Origin: Bubalus kerabau
Taxonomy: Eukaryota; Chordata; Mammalia; Artiodactyla; Bovidae
Assembly: GCF_029407905.1 (NCBI RefSeq)
Contig: NC_073634.1
Span: 21,155,501-21,219,500, forward strand
Reading direction: 5' to 3'
DNA: 64,000 nt
The position numbers and the translations under genes were made by a program. The notes under the pieces are model-generated. The model made no database searches, had not been told where the DNA came from, and was given only the letters and a program-made list of their open reading frames with translations. Of the stretch, positions 11,111 to 22,529 are shown one piece after another. The first letter of the stretch is position 1, and the number at the start of each line of letters is the position of its first letter.

Positions 11111-11135
11111 AATATATATATATATATATATATAT
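11111..11135. repeat. (TA)n microsatellite
   Basis: About 12 TA dinucleotides without interruption. Confidence 0.9.
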
Positions 11136-11870
11136 TTCTTAGTTTAGGTATTTAAATCTATAGTTTGTTGTTGCTGTTATTGTTGTTTCTGGAAGTCTTA
11201 AGATATATACTGATATTTATGTATAAAATTCATAATAATAGTTGCACTGGAAACACATTAGGTATAAAATCAACAAATAAAAGAAATGCTGAGCTTTCAG
11301 GTTTTCACAGGAATAGGATGTTCATAGCCAAACTGAAAAAGGCTTAGCTAAAGCAACGTGCCTTACTCTGAGAGCTGAAATTCAATAGGCTGAGGTTTTT
11401 ATTGAACCGTGAGAAAACAGAGTATCCAAACTTCCATAAAACATGCTTTTTCTTTAGGCACATGTGTTTTTAATCTAAGAACTGTAGCTACTGAACTGTA
11501 CAATGTGAATTTAATCAGGGACATTTTACTACAAACTAAAATCCATCAATAAATTAAATATATAGATCAAAATAAAATCTTCAGATTGTTGCAGTTAATA
11601 TTTAAGTGCTCAATTTGAAGGTATTCAAAATTTAAATAGAGACAGAGTATATATAAGACTTTCTTGGACCTGGTATTAAATTTATACTTCTATACTTTCA
11701 CTAGCAAAAACAAAATGCCTGTGACATTAAAAATTGCTCCAGACTAGACAAACCTAAGAATCTCAAATGAATAGATTAAGAATTTCTAGTTAAAAACTAT
11801 ATGTTCTAAACAGACTGAGACAGAAAAGAGCTCATTTTTTCATCTTTGTTGTCCAAGTACCTGGCATCAC
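11136..11870. other. Unassigned AT-rich sequence
   Basis: Nothing recognised apart from a short TTG-rich patch near 11165-11190. Frames here, including 11165-11347, are short and low-complexity. Confidence 0.4.
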
Positions 11871-12075
11871 AGCTTCCCTAGTGGCTCAGATGGTAAAGAA
11901 TCTGCCTGCAATGCAGGAGACCTGGGTTCAATCCCTGAGCTGGGAAGATCCCTGGAAAAGGGAATGGCAACCCACTCCAGTATTCTTGCCTGGAGAATTC
12001 CATGGACAGAGGAGCCTGGTGGGCTACAGTCAATATTGTCACAGAGTCAGACTTGACTGAAGCTACTTGGCACAC
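11871..12075 (+). mobile_element. Bov-tA SINE
   Basis: Complete order: tRNA-derived head ('agcttccctagtggctcag', 'ggtaaagaatctgcctgcaa'), then the BovA body ('ggcaacccactccagtattc') and an end near 'cagacttgactgaagc'. The antisense frame at 11878-12075 is a SINE shadow. Confidence 0.92.
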
Positions 12076-12355
12076 AATCTGTTTTCATCTGTAACACTCT
12101 TATATTTTTTCTATTGTTAACAAGATGGTAGGCCCCAAATGGAGTTGCTTATGCTAAGGCTTTTTACCAAACTGAGACAAGATTTAATTACAATTTCACC
12201 TCTTAAAAACATGGAATCTTAAACCAGTCAATCAGGAATCACCTAATCAGTGCTTGTTTGGTAATCTGCCATCCTTAAAGGAAAGTGAACTTGTCACTAC
12301 CATTCTGCTTTTTGCCTAATTTAACTCCTTTGTTTCCAATCCCTTCTGCATATTA

Positions 12356-12556
12356 GCGGTGTTTCTTGTCTGACTTTTTGCGACCCCATGGACTATAGCC
12401 CACCATGTAGTTCCTCTGTTCATGGAATTCTCTAGGCAAGAATACTGGAATGGGTAGCCATTCCCTTATCCATGGGATCTTCCCAACTCAGAGATCAAAC
12501 CCAGGTCTCATGCATTGAAGGCAGATTCTTTCCCATCTGAGCCACCAGGGAAACCC
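12356..12556 (-). mobile_element. Bov-tA SINE with TSD
   Basis: The plus strand reads from BovA body to tRNA head ('gagccaccagggaaacc'), so the element is on the minus strand. The target duplication TCTGCATATTA is at 12345-12355 and 12557-12567. Confidence 0.93.
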
Positions 12557-12957
12557 TCTGCATATTAAGCTGTTTGCATTTTGTACAGCTCCTCAGAGCT
12601 CCTTTCTGTCTGCTAGATTGGATTCTGCATGATTCATGAATCACTGTATAAAGCCATTAAGATATTTAAATTTTGTTCATTTGACTTTTTTTTTTAGCAT
12701 TATCTTTCTCTCCCAAGTATTCTGCATTCTACTAATACTTTTATTTTATTCTCCTTTCCAAATTTATTTTTGGTATTTTACTATGGTATTTTTCAGTTTT
12801 GCCTGCTTTCCATCTTTTTTCCCCCTTTGCAGACTTTCACTTTCTCTTCCTTTATTTTATTTGTTTACAATCAGTCAGAATCTACCCAAACACATAGAAG
12901 ACTGAAAGGTAAAAATGTATATCATAATAAAAGTTTGACTAACATTATTTTCTGATT

Positions 12958-13212
12958 GCTGCTGCTAAGTTGGTTCAGTCGTGTCCGACTCTGTGCGACC
13001 CCATAGACGGCAGCCCACCAGGCTCCCCCGTCCCTGGGATTCTCCAGGCAAGAACACCCGAGTGGGTTGCCATTTCCTTCTCCAATGCATGAAAGTGAAA
13101 AGTGAAAGTGAAATCACTCCTAGCGACCCCATGGACTGCAGCCCACCAGGCCCCTCCATCCATGGGATTTTCCAGGCAAGAGTACTGGAGTGGGTTGCCA
13201 TTGCCTTCTCCA
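12958..13212 (-). mobile_element. BOV-A2 SINE (BovA dimer) with TSD
   Basis: Two BovA units are joined by the diagnostic linker 'gaaagtgaaaagtgaaagtg', with a 'gctgctgctaag' start on the plus strand. A perfect 11-bp target duplication ATTTTCTGATT lies at 12947-12957 and 13213-13223. Three overlapping frames across this element are non-coding shadows. Confidence 0.95.
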
Positions 13213-13224
13213 ATTTTCTGATTA

Positions 13225-13760
13225 TACCCCACTAAATAAGAACTGAATGATGTCAATTCCCCAGGAGGTATTATGATTCAACTGAATTTTCAGAAAACCT
13301 TCTCAGTGATGTTCATAACACTTATAATTCTGCTCTATGTGTCATGAAAATATAACAAGTAGCATATAGTGAGTTTTGAGTTGTTACAACAACTAATTTG
13401 TATATATTTTCTTGAATAATGCCTACAGTGTCTACATGAAAAGTTGTTGAAGCAAGGTCTTATGGCTTGTCCAATAATTCAGTGTATACATGGCAGATTT
13501 GGAATTAAAATAATGAATACAAAGTATGATTTATACATTGTTTATCATTCCTACTAGATCATAAATTCATTAACAGCAGACACTGTTACCAGCTGTCTTT
13601 GTAATAACTACAATATCTAACAAGGAGATCAATAACTGATTTTTTGACTCTTTGCAAAATAAAGAACAAATAAAGGAGTAATTGAATGAATAATGTAAAG
13701 AATTTTCTATCATACAGAAGATAGGCATATATTAATGTATAAAGCATAAGATATGCTCTA
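13225..13760. other. Unassigned AT-rich sequence
   Basis: No gene or repeat recognised. Confidence 0.4.
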
Positions 13761-13770
13761 TAGTTGCAAA

Positions 13771-13921
13771 TGTGTTTAGGGTCTCCCAGAAAAAATACTG
13801 GAGTGGGGTGCCACTTTCTCCTCCAGGGAATCTTCTCAGCCCAGGGATCAAACCCATGTCTTTTGTGTCTCCTGCATCAACAGGTAGATTCTTTACCACT
13901 AGCATCACCTGTGAAGCCCAC
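13771..13921 (-). mobile_element. Bov-tA SINE, 3'-truncated body, with TSD
   Basis: The plus strand carries part of the BovA body ('actggagtggggtgcca') followed by the complement of the tRNA head, lacking the outer half of BovA. The target duplication AGTTGCAAA is at 13762-13770 and 13922-13930. Confidence 0.85.
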
Positions 13922-13930
13922 AGTTGCAAA

Positions 13931-15104
13931 GTCCACATATAAAGTTATAGACAAAAGACAGAAAATTGTATTCAACTTTTGAAAAATAATGAGTTCATTT
14001 TTCTTGGAAGAAATTATGCAAATCACAAATGGTTAACAACAAAAGACTCATGGAAGTAATAACCTAGAAAAAAATTACTGACCTTAGACAAGCCACAAGA
14101 AGAGGTTATAGACTGACTGTTCTTTAATGAGTAAGCCTGATGAGATGACCTGTGAGGCTAGTCATGGAGTCTGAGAAATCTGAAGCTAGAAATAACCTGA
14201 GGCAATTCTGATCCATTTCTGAAGTAGAAAGTTGTCTATGTTCCCAAAGCAGAGATTGTACCAAAAAAAAAAAAAAAAAATTTAATGATCACATGCTAAT
14301 TAAGAAGAAGGAATTCATTGAACAGAAATGATCAAAATAGAGTTTGGCTAAGTTCCTGATGAAGAAAAGATAGTATGCTATTCCTTAGGAGAAAAATTAT
14401 ATTGCCTTGTATAGCAGAAAGCAAAGGAGTCTAAGACTAGATATTGTAACATGACAGTAAAACTTTAATAATGAGCATAACTTGGTTGTGGCCCATGACC
14501 TAAGTAACATTTTAACATGTTTAGGTACATTTTCAAATATTCCTGGACAGGCTAGATGAATATTTTTTACACATACACTGTTCTTCCAAATCTCCAAACC
14601 AATATATAAAGTATATTGAAATGCAAACTTAACAACTCTCAGTTCAGAGTATGACTCTGAATCATAGTGCATTTCTTTGCTGGTGACAATATTCATAGAG
14701 CATTATTTTAAATATTTAGCAATAGTACTATGCTGAATCATGCTAGTTCCTCTTCCCCCATCTTGTAGATTCTTCTGTAAGCCAACATTTGATATTTGTT
14801 ATGATAGGTCGTATTATTGCCTCCAATATATCTCCCTTTTCTGCATCAATTAAATGCAAGCTGATCTCCTAACTAGAGATCACATGATCATACACAGAAA
14901 TAAGAATTTTATGATCTGGATAATAAAAACATTCAATTTGCCTTCTAATTTCTCTGTATCACACCCTGACTCAGAGAACTATGCTTACTATGTAAGGATT
15001 TAAATAATATTTTTTAAAAATTAAAGATCATTTAAGAAATTAATAATTTGTTGGGAAAACTAGCACACCTAACATCAAGCATCACAAGGTCCCTCTCTTT
15101 AAGG
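13931..15104. other. Unassigned sequence with an (A)n run
   Basis: Contains an uninterrupted A-run near 14262-14280 without a recognisable SINE or LINE in front of it. No other repeat is assigned. The minus frame at 14397-14696 (99 codons) has no recognisable domain. Confidence 0.4.
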
Positions 15105-15255
15105 CAGGCTGTGTAGCAGAGTGGGATGCACATGCATGGGTCAAGATTCCAAATTTACCTCTTCCAGTTATTAACCTCATGACCTTGGGCAAAACCCTCA
15201 ATTTATCTGAGCTTCAGCTTCCTTGGTTTATAAATGAAGATTGTAATGTGCATGG
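15105..15255 (+). mobile_element. MIR SINE
   Basis: Landmarks in order: 'gctgtgtagcagagtgggat', 'gggtcaagattccaaatt', 'aacctcatgaccttgggcaa', 'gagcttcagcttccttggt', then AT-rich. These are the MIR core and 3' region. Confidence 0.75.
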
Positions 15256-15259
15256 GGTT

Positions 15260-16002
15260 CCCAGTGGCTGCGTTATTATTGTTCATGTAGAATCCTGGAT
15301 TGATCCCCATTCTCCTGGAAATTCTTCAAGTCACAATAGGTATGAATTACAATGATAGTTAAAAGGGAAAAACAGAAGAAATATAAGTATTTTTGAAAGA
15401 AAAGTGATAGGACATGATGACTATTTAAAAAGACAATGGGGGACAATAAAAGAATAGTTTAACATCACTAATCTAAGTCTAGGAGAATGGTGTCTCCTTA
15501 ACAAAGGGAGGGAAGTTATATATAAAGGCTAGCAAATGGAGACTCAGAAAGGAAGAAGATATGTCCTTATATGAGTCTATTTAATCTGAATAGGCTTAAT
15601 TCAAAATATAACATGAAAGTTTAGGAAACCATTTACTGAAGAGAGTTAAATCCTCTGTATGGCCATTGCTTTTGGATGAAGCACCATCATAATAAAAATA
15701 GTCACCATATAACTATTCTCTATGAATGTGAAATCAATAGCATCCAATTTCCACCTACATTATAACATATCCCTAGTTAGGTAAGTTTATTTCTCTTTTT
15801 TAAATGGACAGTAATTGCCCTCCACTCAACTTTGGAAACAATGCATTGATTAAAGTAGAGAGAGTATAAATATTGTTAAAGTATATAAACTACCACTGGT
15901 CCATATACATGAGGCAGTAAATTTTGTGAAATGTTTTTGTTTCATGGTGGCATATGAAAATAAAAGTATATATATCACTATTGAATTTGAATGCAGAACA
16001 TC
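15260..16002. other. Unassigned sequence
   Basis: No gene or repeat recognised. Confidence 0.35.
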
Positions 16003-16013
16003 AATTAGAGTTT

Positions 16014-16671
16014 CAGTTCAGTTCAGTTCAGTCGCTCAGTCGTGTCCGACTCTTTGCGACCCCATGAATTGCAGCACGCCAGGCCTCCCTGTCCATCACC
16101 AACTCCCGGAGGTCACTCAAACTCATGTCCATCGAGTCGGTGATGCCATCCAGCTATCTCATCCTCTGTTGTCCTCTTCTCCTCCTGCCCCCAATCCCTC
16201 CCAGCATCAGGGTCTTTTCCAATGAGTCAACACTTTGCATCAGGTGGCCAAAGTATTGGAGTTTCAGCTTTAGCATCAGTCCTTCCAGTGAACACCTAGG
16301 ACTGATCTCCTTTAGGATGGACTGGTTGGATCTCCTTGTAGTCCAAGGGACTCTCTCAAGAGTCTTCTCCAACACCACAGTTCAAAAGCACTAATTCTTC
16401 AGCACTCAGCTTTCTTCACAGTCCAACTCTCACATCCATACACGACTACTAGAAAAACCATAGCCTTGACTAGACGGAACTTTGTTGGCAAAGTAATGTC
16501 TCTGCTTTTGAATATGCTGTCTAGGTTGGTCATAACTTTCCTTCCAAGGAGTAAACGTCTTTTAATTTCATGGCTGAAATCACCACGTCCAAGGTAAGAG
16601 AAACCCAAGTAAGATGGTAGGTGTTGCGAGAGGGTATCAGAGGGCAGACACACTGAAACTATAATCACAGA
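16014..16671 (-). mobile_element. ART2A-like BovB derivative (internally deleted), with TSD
   Basis: 16014-16587 is the reverse complement of the BovB 3' end; its minus-strand frames at 16154-16378 and 16399-16668 give fragments of the C-terminal BovB polypeptide such as YGCESWTVKKAE. At about 16588 the sequence switches to a block ('gtccaaggtaagagaaaccc', 'gggcagacacactgaaac') that is not the adjacent BovB coding sequence but matches what I recall of the BovB 5' region. That junction is the hallmark of the ART2A-type short element. An 11-bp TSD AATTAGAGTTT (16003-16013 and 16672-16682) encloses the whole unit, showing that it moved as this deleted form. Confidence 0.7.
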
Positions 16672-16829
16672 AATTAGAGTTTAGTGATATTAAATTTAAT
16701 GTAGGGTGTGGTACAGGGATATAATATATATTTAAGACAGAAGATGAAAGGAAGGGAAAGACATATATTTTGCTAACTAAAATATGCATCCAGGCTTTCT
16801 GGTTCTTTTGTTGGCATTTAAATTCCAGT

Positions 16830-16848
16830 AAGAAAGAAAGAAAGAAAG
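16830..16848. repeat. (GAAA)n run at SINE edge
   Basis: About four AGAA units directly beside the following BovA fragment. Confidence 0.85.
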
Positions 16849-16969
16849 TGAAATTGCTCAGTCATGTCCGACTCTTTGTGACCCCATGGACTGTAGTCTA
16901 CCAGGTTCCTCCGTCCATGGGATTTTCCAGGCAGGAAAACTGGAGTGGGTTGCCATTTCCTTCTCCAGG
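16849..16969 (-). mobile_element. BovA-type SINE fragment
   Basis: Reverse complement of one BovA unit ('cagtcatgtccgactctttg', 'ggagtgggttgccatttcct'), truncated before the tRNA head. Confidence 0.88.
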
Positions 16970-17495
16970 GGCAAAAAAGTACTGTTTTATTAGCCACCTA
17001 AGAACTCATTTTTAGTTATAATTATGTGTTGGATGTTATACAACTGGAATTCAAGAAATATCAAATGGAGAAAGAATGATGAGGGTCCATATTTGGAATA
17101 AGTAACTAGCTGCAATAAAGGAATGTGTTGGATATCTTCTGTTTGTCCCTCCATATCTGCTTTCTATCAATCTTACTCTGCTCTTAGCTTCAGAGGTTCA
17201 TCTGTTTGGAATGAATTCCCATGCTTCCAGTTGGGTTTGGCCAATAGAGAGGCACCAAAGGGGATAAAGAAAGTGAGGTCAGGTGTTTATTTCCCTGCAT
17301 TCTTCCTCCTTGCCCTCATTCAGCTGTATCTCTCTACTGAAGGCCATTGTACCATTATGTGGTCCTTTCCTATAGCTCTCAATTCTCCATTCCTTTACTT
17401 CTTCAGAAATAGGAATTCAGTTACTGCTGCAGCTGGATCTAGGGCATTGAACTATCCCTTGTTAGCTTCTGTAAGCCCTGTTGCTGCATTTTGAG

Positions 17496-17748
17496 ACATG
17501 TACAAATCCTTTGGCACTCCTCCCATCACTCAGTGAAATGCAGGACATTCTTGCTTGAACCTGGGCTGGCTTGGACAACTACTCATAAGTAATAAAATGA
17601 AGCAGAACCAGTATTTTTTACTTCGGAGGCCATGCGAAAGGGCTGTTCTGCTTGTGCCTTATTTCCTCAGAGCTCTGGACAAAATATAAAAAGTCCCACT
17701 ATCTCATCACAAGGTTGTTGTGAAGAAGCCCAGCAAAGCCACGTGGAA

Positions 17749-17797
<49 letters not shown>

Positions 17798-18059
17798 CAT
17801 TCAACAGTGCCAGCGCAGGCAGTAAACAGGTGTGGGATGATGCCTTCAGATGAATCTAACCCAGGCCATCAAATTAACCCCCAGCTTCGAGCCTTCTCAG
17901 CTGAAGCCACAGATATCACAAGGCAGAAAAAAAAAAAAAAAATTCATCTTTGTGCCCTTCTCTATTTCCTGATACATGGAATCCATGAGTATATTAAAAG
18001 GCTTTTTACTTTATATTACTAAGTTTAGGGTGGTTTGTTACACAGCAATATAGATCAGA
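17496..18059 (+). mobile_element. MLT1-type MaLR LTR (endogenous retrovirus-like, ERVL-MaLR)
   Basis: Typical MLT1 order: 'cttggacaactactcataag', 'gttgttgtgaagaagcccag', 'cttctcagctgaagccacag', and the 3' end 'actaagtttagggtggtttg' with 'cacagcaatatagatcag'. It is a solitary LTR with no internal coding sequence. It carries a long (TA)n expansion at 17752-17794 and an (A)n run at 17926-17941. It sits inside the older repeat at 17120-18165. Confidence 0.75.
17752..17794. repeat. (TA)n microsatellite inside the MLT1 LTR
   Basis: About 21 TA dinucleotides without interruption, producing artificial IYIYIY frames in overlapping reading frames. Confidence 0.95.
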
Positions 18060-18169
18060 GCACCTGCTCACATCTTTGTAAATAGTCCTTTTACTCAACT
18101 CTTTACAAATTGTCCTAATTCGATGAGCTGCCTGTTTCCTGACAGAACCCTGAGAGATACAAAAGGAAT

Positions 18170-18535
18170 TCCAAATAAATGCCCTATGAGCAGTATAAAC
18201 AAACTCCTATAGGAGTGTGAAATAAGAAGGATTAACCTCCAGTTGGCTTAATCAGGGAATCCTCCATAAGAACAGGAGCCATGTCTGAGATTGTAGGAAA
18301 TCAATAATATCTGATGAAGTTTGCTGAATTGGGAAGTGAGAATTTTACTGGACCTCAAGAAACAGCTGTGATTAGGATGGGAAGAAATGGGGCGAGGTGG
18401 AGTATTGTAGACAGAATAGTAAAAATAAAGAACACAGCAGCAAGAATGTGCCTTCAAATAACAACTCCCATTATAGATCAGTCCAGCTGGAGCAGAGGTT
18501 CCACCCTGAAGCAAGGGTGGCTTCTGCAGGAAGCA
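18170..18535. other. Unassigned sequence
   Basis: No repeat recognised. The long frame at 18314-18931 runs through this region into an L2 and a Bov-tA and encodes no recognisable domain. Confidence 0.4.
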
Positions 18536-18539
18536 AATT

Positions 18540-19235
18540 TCTCACCCTGTCTCTTCCTGCTACACAGCCTTTATCAGTTCTCCATAATACTCAGGACAAA
18601 ATTCAAACTTCCTAACATTGGGCTTCTCTGGTGGCTCTGTGGTAACACTCTCCTGCCAATGCAGGAGACAAAGAGTTCAATCCCTGGGTCAGGAAGATCC
18701 TCTGCAGAAGAAAATGGCAACTCATTCCAGTATTCTGGTGTGGGAAAACCCAAAAAGAGAGAAGCCTGGTGGGCTACAATCCACAGGATCTCAAAAGAGT
18801 TGGATACTTCCGAGTGTTCAACAACAACATTGCTCTTGAAACTCTTCTGGATTTATGTCTCTCGGCACTCATCTTTTCGTACCAGGTCCCCCATTCCCAC
18901 CTGTGTTTGTAGCCACATTACCCATCTTTAGAGTCAGATTTATGCAGCTTTATAATTTTGAACACGCTGCTTTTTCTTAATACAGACTATTCTATACATC
19001 CACCTTCCTCCTTCCAACTTGCAACTACCTTCACATCTCAAGACATAAATCCTCCCCTCTAGATAGCCTTCCCAGGCACTTATCATGTGAGGTAGTAATT
19101 CTCCCTAATTACCTATATGATTCTCTGTGCTCACAAATATGGTAGCACTTATAATGGTCCTTTATAGTATTTATTTTTTGGTCCAGCTATACACCATAAA
19201 CTCCTTACTCATGGACAGGAATTTGGATCTTGCTT
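18540..19235 (+). mobile_element. L2 LINE 3' region, sense, with two later insertions
   Basis: Landmarks of the L2 3' end in order: 'gtctcttcctgctacacagc', 'aggacaaaattcaaacttcc', then after the SINE 'ccattcccacctgtgtttgt', 'gatagccttcccaggcactt', 'cataaactccttactcatgg'. A Bov-tA cuts it at 18621, and the BovB copy at 19236 entered just before the end. A possible tail ('aataaattattataatgaat') continues after 20822. Confidence 0.65.
18621..18825 (+). mobile_element. Bov-tA SINE inside L2, with short TSD
   Basis: tRNA head 'ggcttctctggtggctctgt' plus a diverged BovA body. The flanking duplication AACATTG is at 18614-18620 and 18826-18832. Confidence 0.87.
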
Positions 19236-20817
19236 TGAAGAACTGTACAAAAAAGATCTTCACAACCCAGATAATCACGATGGTATAATCACTGACCTAG
19301 AGCCAGACATCCTGGAATGTGAAGTCAAGTGGGCCTTAGAAAGCATCACTACAAACAAGGCTAGTGGAGGTGATGGAATTTCAGTTGAGCTCTTTCAAAT
19401 CCTGAAAGATGATGCTGTGAAAGTGCTACACTCAATATGCCAGCAAATTTGGAAAACTCAGCAGTGACCACAGGACTGGAAAAGGTCAGTTTTCATTCCA
19501 ATCCCAAAGAAAGGCAATGCCAAAGAATGCTCAAACTACCACACAATTGCACTCATCTCACACACTAGTAAAGTAATGCTCAAAATTCTCCAAGCCAGAC
19601 TTCAGCAATATGTGAATCGTGAACTTCCTGATGTTCAAGCCAGTTTTAGAAAAGGCAGAGGAACCAGAGATCAAATTGCCAACATCCGCTGGATCATGGA
19701 AAAAGCGAGAGAGTTCCAGAAAAACATCTATTTCTGCTTTATTGACTATGCCAAAGCCTTTGACTGTGTGGATCACAATAAACTGTGGAAAATTCTGAAA
19801 GAGATGGGAATACCAGACCACCTGATCTGCCTCTTGAGAAATCTATATGCAGGTCAGGAAGTAACAGTTAGAACTGGACATGGAACAACAGACTGGTTCC
19901 AAATAGGAAAAGGAGTTCGTCAAGGCTGTATATCGTCACCCTGCTTATTAAACTTATACGCACAGTACATCATGAGAAACGCTGGACTGGAAGAAACACA
20001 AGCTGGAATCAAGATTGCCAGGAGAAATATCAATAACCTCAGATATGCAGACAACACCACCCTTATGGCAGAAAGTGAAGAGGAACTCACAAGCATCTTG
20101 ATGAAAGTGAAAGTGGAAAGTGAAAAAGTTGGCTTAAAGCTCAACATTCAGAAAACGAAAATCATGGCATCTGGTCCCATCACTTGATGGCAAATAGATG
20201 GGGAAGCAGTGGAAACAGTGGCAGACTTTATTTTTGGGGGCTCCAAAATCACTGCAGATGATGACTGCAGCCATAAATTAAAAGATGCTTACTCCTTGGA
20301 AGGAAAGTTATGACCAACCTAGAAAACATATTAAAAAGCAGAGACATTACTTTGCCAACAAAGGTTCGTCTAGTCAAGGCTATGGTTTTTCCTGTGGTCA
20401 TGTATGGATGTGAGAGTTGGACTGTGAAGAAGGCTGAGCACTGAAGAATTGATGCCTTTGAACTGTAGTATTGGAGAAGACTCTTGAGGGTCCCTTGGAC
20501 TGCAAGGAGATCCAACCAGTCCATTCTGAAGGATATCAGCCCTGGGATTTCTTTGGAAGGAATAATGCTAAAGCTGAAACTCCAGTACTTTGGCCACCTC
20601 ATGCGAAGAGTTGACTCATTGGAAAAGACTGTGATGCTGGGAGGGATTGGGGGCAGGAGGAGAAGGGGACGACAGGATGAGATGGCTGGATGGCATCACT
20701 GACTCGATGCACATGAGTCTGAGTGAACTCCGGGAGTTGGTGATGGACAGGGAGCCCTGGCGTGCTGCGATTCATGGGGTCGCAAACAGTCGGACATGAC
20801 TGAGTGACTGAATTGAT
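19236..20817 (+). mobile_element. BovB LINE, 5'-truncated, with long RT remnant
   Basis: About 1.6 kb of BovB in sense orientation, covering the reverse transcriptase and C-terminal part of ORF2. A 203-codon frame at 19576-20187 holds RT blocks: SFRKGRGTRDQIANIRWI, FCFIDYAKAFDCVDH (block with the first catalytic aspartates), VRQGCISSPCLLNLYA, and the catalytic-box region LRYADNTTLM. The box reads ADN where an active enzyme has ADD, so one catalytic aspartate is replaced. Further inactivation: a TGA replaces Trp near 19466, a TGA replaces Ser at 20185-20187, and a frameshift follows near 20235-20285. After that, BovB-type blocks continue in broken frames (CESWTVKKAE; frame 20484-20702). The 3' end is at about 20815. 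Any TSD is very short (TGCTT at best). Confidence 0.93.
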
Positions 20818-20849
20818 GCTTAAGAAAATAAATTATTATAATGAATTAA

Positions 20850-21260
20850 TGTTTAATCAGAGTAGCTTTTGGAGTAGTGAATAAAGAATCAACAAGTTTT
20901 GTGAATGATTTCAGACACTGTTGTTTTTTCTGTTCACTTCATTGGCCCTTATACTTCGAAGAGCACCCATTATTAATTATGCTTTTTTAATGAAAAAAAT
21001 TAAACATGAATGAATGGATATAAGTAAGGAAGAGGGAAGAGTTGATGATATGACTGATATTACCATCCTTTTTTATATTAGCAGGAGACACAAACATTTA
21101 GAGTTTACATAGAAATTGTCAATCCCAAAAATCTTTGAAAAAGAAGTGTAGTTAATCAGATTGCTATGTTTCAGTCTATTTAAACCAGAAGGGAATTTTT
21201 AAAAGAACAACAGGATGATCTTTTTACTGTTCCTGTTCCCTCCTTCCTCTCTCATTGGTC
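20850..21260. other. Unassigned AT-rich sequence
   Basis: No gene or repeat recognised. Confidence 0.4.
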
Positions 21261-21275
21261 AAGAACATAGTTCTC

Positions 21276-22529
21276 TTTCTCCAACATATATCACAGCAGG
21301 AGCCTCTATGACCCACCTCCCAGAATATTGGAAATAAAAGCAAAAATAAACAAATGGGACCTAATTAAACTTAAAAGCTTCTGCACAACAAAGGAAACTA
21401 TAAGCAAGGTGAAAAGACAGCCTTCAGAATGGGAGAAAATAATAGCAAATGAAGCAACTGACAAACAACTAATCTCAAAAATATACAAGCAACTCCTACA
21501 GCTCAACTCCAGAAAAATAAATGACCCAATCAAAAAATGGGCCAAAGGACTAAATAGACATTTCTCCAAAGAAGACATACAGATGGCTAACAAACACATG
21601 AAAAGATGCTCAACATCACTCATTATCAGAGAAATGAAAATCAAAACCACTATAAGGTACCATTTCATGCCAGTCAGAATGGTTGCAATCCAAAAGTCTA
21701 CAAGCAATAAATGCTGGAGAGGGTGTGGAGAAAAGGGAACCCTCTTACACTGTTGGTGGGAAGGCAAACTAGTACAGCCACTATGGAGAACAGTGTGGAG
21801 ATTCCTTTAAAAACTGGAAATAGAACTGCCTTATGACCCAGCAATCCCACTGCTGGGCATACACACTGAGGAAACCAGAAGGGAAAGAGACACGTGTACC
21901 CCAATGTTCATCGCAGCACTGTTTATAATAGACAGGACATGGAAGCAACCTAGATGTCCATCAGCAGATGAATGGATAAGAAAGCAGCGGTACATATACA
22001 CAATGGAGTATTACTCAGCCATTAAAAAGAATACATTTGAATCAGTTCTAATGAGGTGGATGAAACTGGAGCCTATTATACAGAGTGAAGTAAGCCAGAA
22101 AGAAAAACACCAATACAGTATACTAACGCATATATATGGAATTTAGAATGATGATAACAATAACCCTGTATACGAGACAGCAAAAGAGACACAGATGTAT
22201 AGAACAGTCTTTTGGACTCTATGGGAGAGGGAGAGGGTGGGATGATTTGGGAGAATGGCAGTGAAACATGAATAATGTCATATATGAAACGAGTCGCCAG
22301 TCCAGGTTCTATGCATGATACTGGATGCTTGGGGCTGGTGCAATGGAACGACCCAGAGGGATGGTATGGGGAGGGAGGAGGGAGGAGGGTTCAGGATGGG
22401 GAACATGTGTATACCTGTGGTGGATTCATGTTGATATATGGCAAAACCAATACAATATTGTAAAGTTAAATAATAAAATAAAATTTTTAAAAAATAAAAA
22501 AAATAATAATTCTTTTTCAAAAAAAAAAA
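21276..22529 (+). mobile_element. Young 5'-truncated artiodactyl L1 with 15-bp TSD
   Basis: About 1.25 kb from the end of L1 ORF2 through the 3'UTR to an A-rich tail. The frame at 21328-21810 gives typical L1 ORF2 C-terminal sequence (KAKINKWDLIKLKSFCTTKE, then WEKIIANEATDKQLISKIYK). It stops at a single TAA (21808-21810) where the antisense copy at 40.9 kb has a lysine codon. The same frame then resumes to the normal end (IQSEVSQKEKHQYSILTHIY, ending 22146). The target duplication AAGAACATAGTTCTC is perfect at 21261-21275 and 22530-22544. The intact TSD, A-rich tail and low decay indicate a recent insertion. It is truncated and non-autonomous. Confidence 0.95.

Larger units (their letters stand above)
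17120..18165 (+). mobile_element. Ancient interspersed repeat (LTR-like), split by an MLT1 LTR
   Basis: The two halves at 17120-17495 and 18060-18165 fit one old mammalian repeat. The first has 'gtttggccaatagagaggca' and 'aactatcccttgttagcttc'. The second has 'tttgtaaatagtccttttac' and 'gcctgtttcctgacagaacc'. The same family seems to recur at 38930-39362. I do not name the family with confidence. The 123-codon frame at 17123-17494 lies wholly inside the repeat and is not a gene. Confidence 0.5.

Noticed and set aside
17123..17494. 123-codon frame
   Set aside because: Lies wholly inside an old interspersed repeat whose second copy at 38.9-39.4 kb has no comparable frame.
18314..18931. 205-codon open frame crossing 18.3-18.9 kb
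   Set aside because: It runs through unique sequence, an L2 and a Bov-tA insertion and shows no conserved domain. The SINE portion proves that it is a composite chance frame.
19236..20817. BovB reverse transcriptase frame considered as a functional autonomous LINE
   Set aside because: 5'-truncated with no endonuclease, and it carries two nonsense changes, a frameshift and a lost catalytic aspartate.
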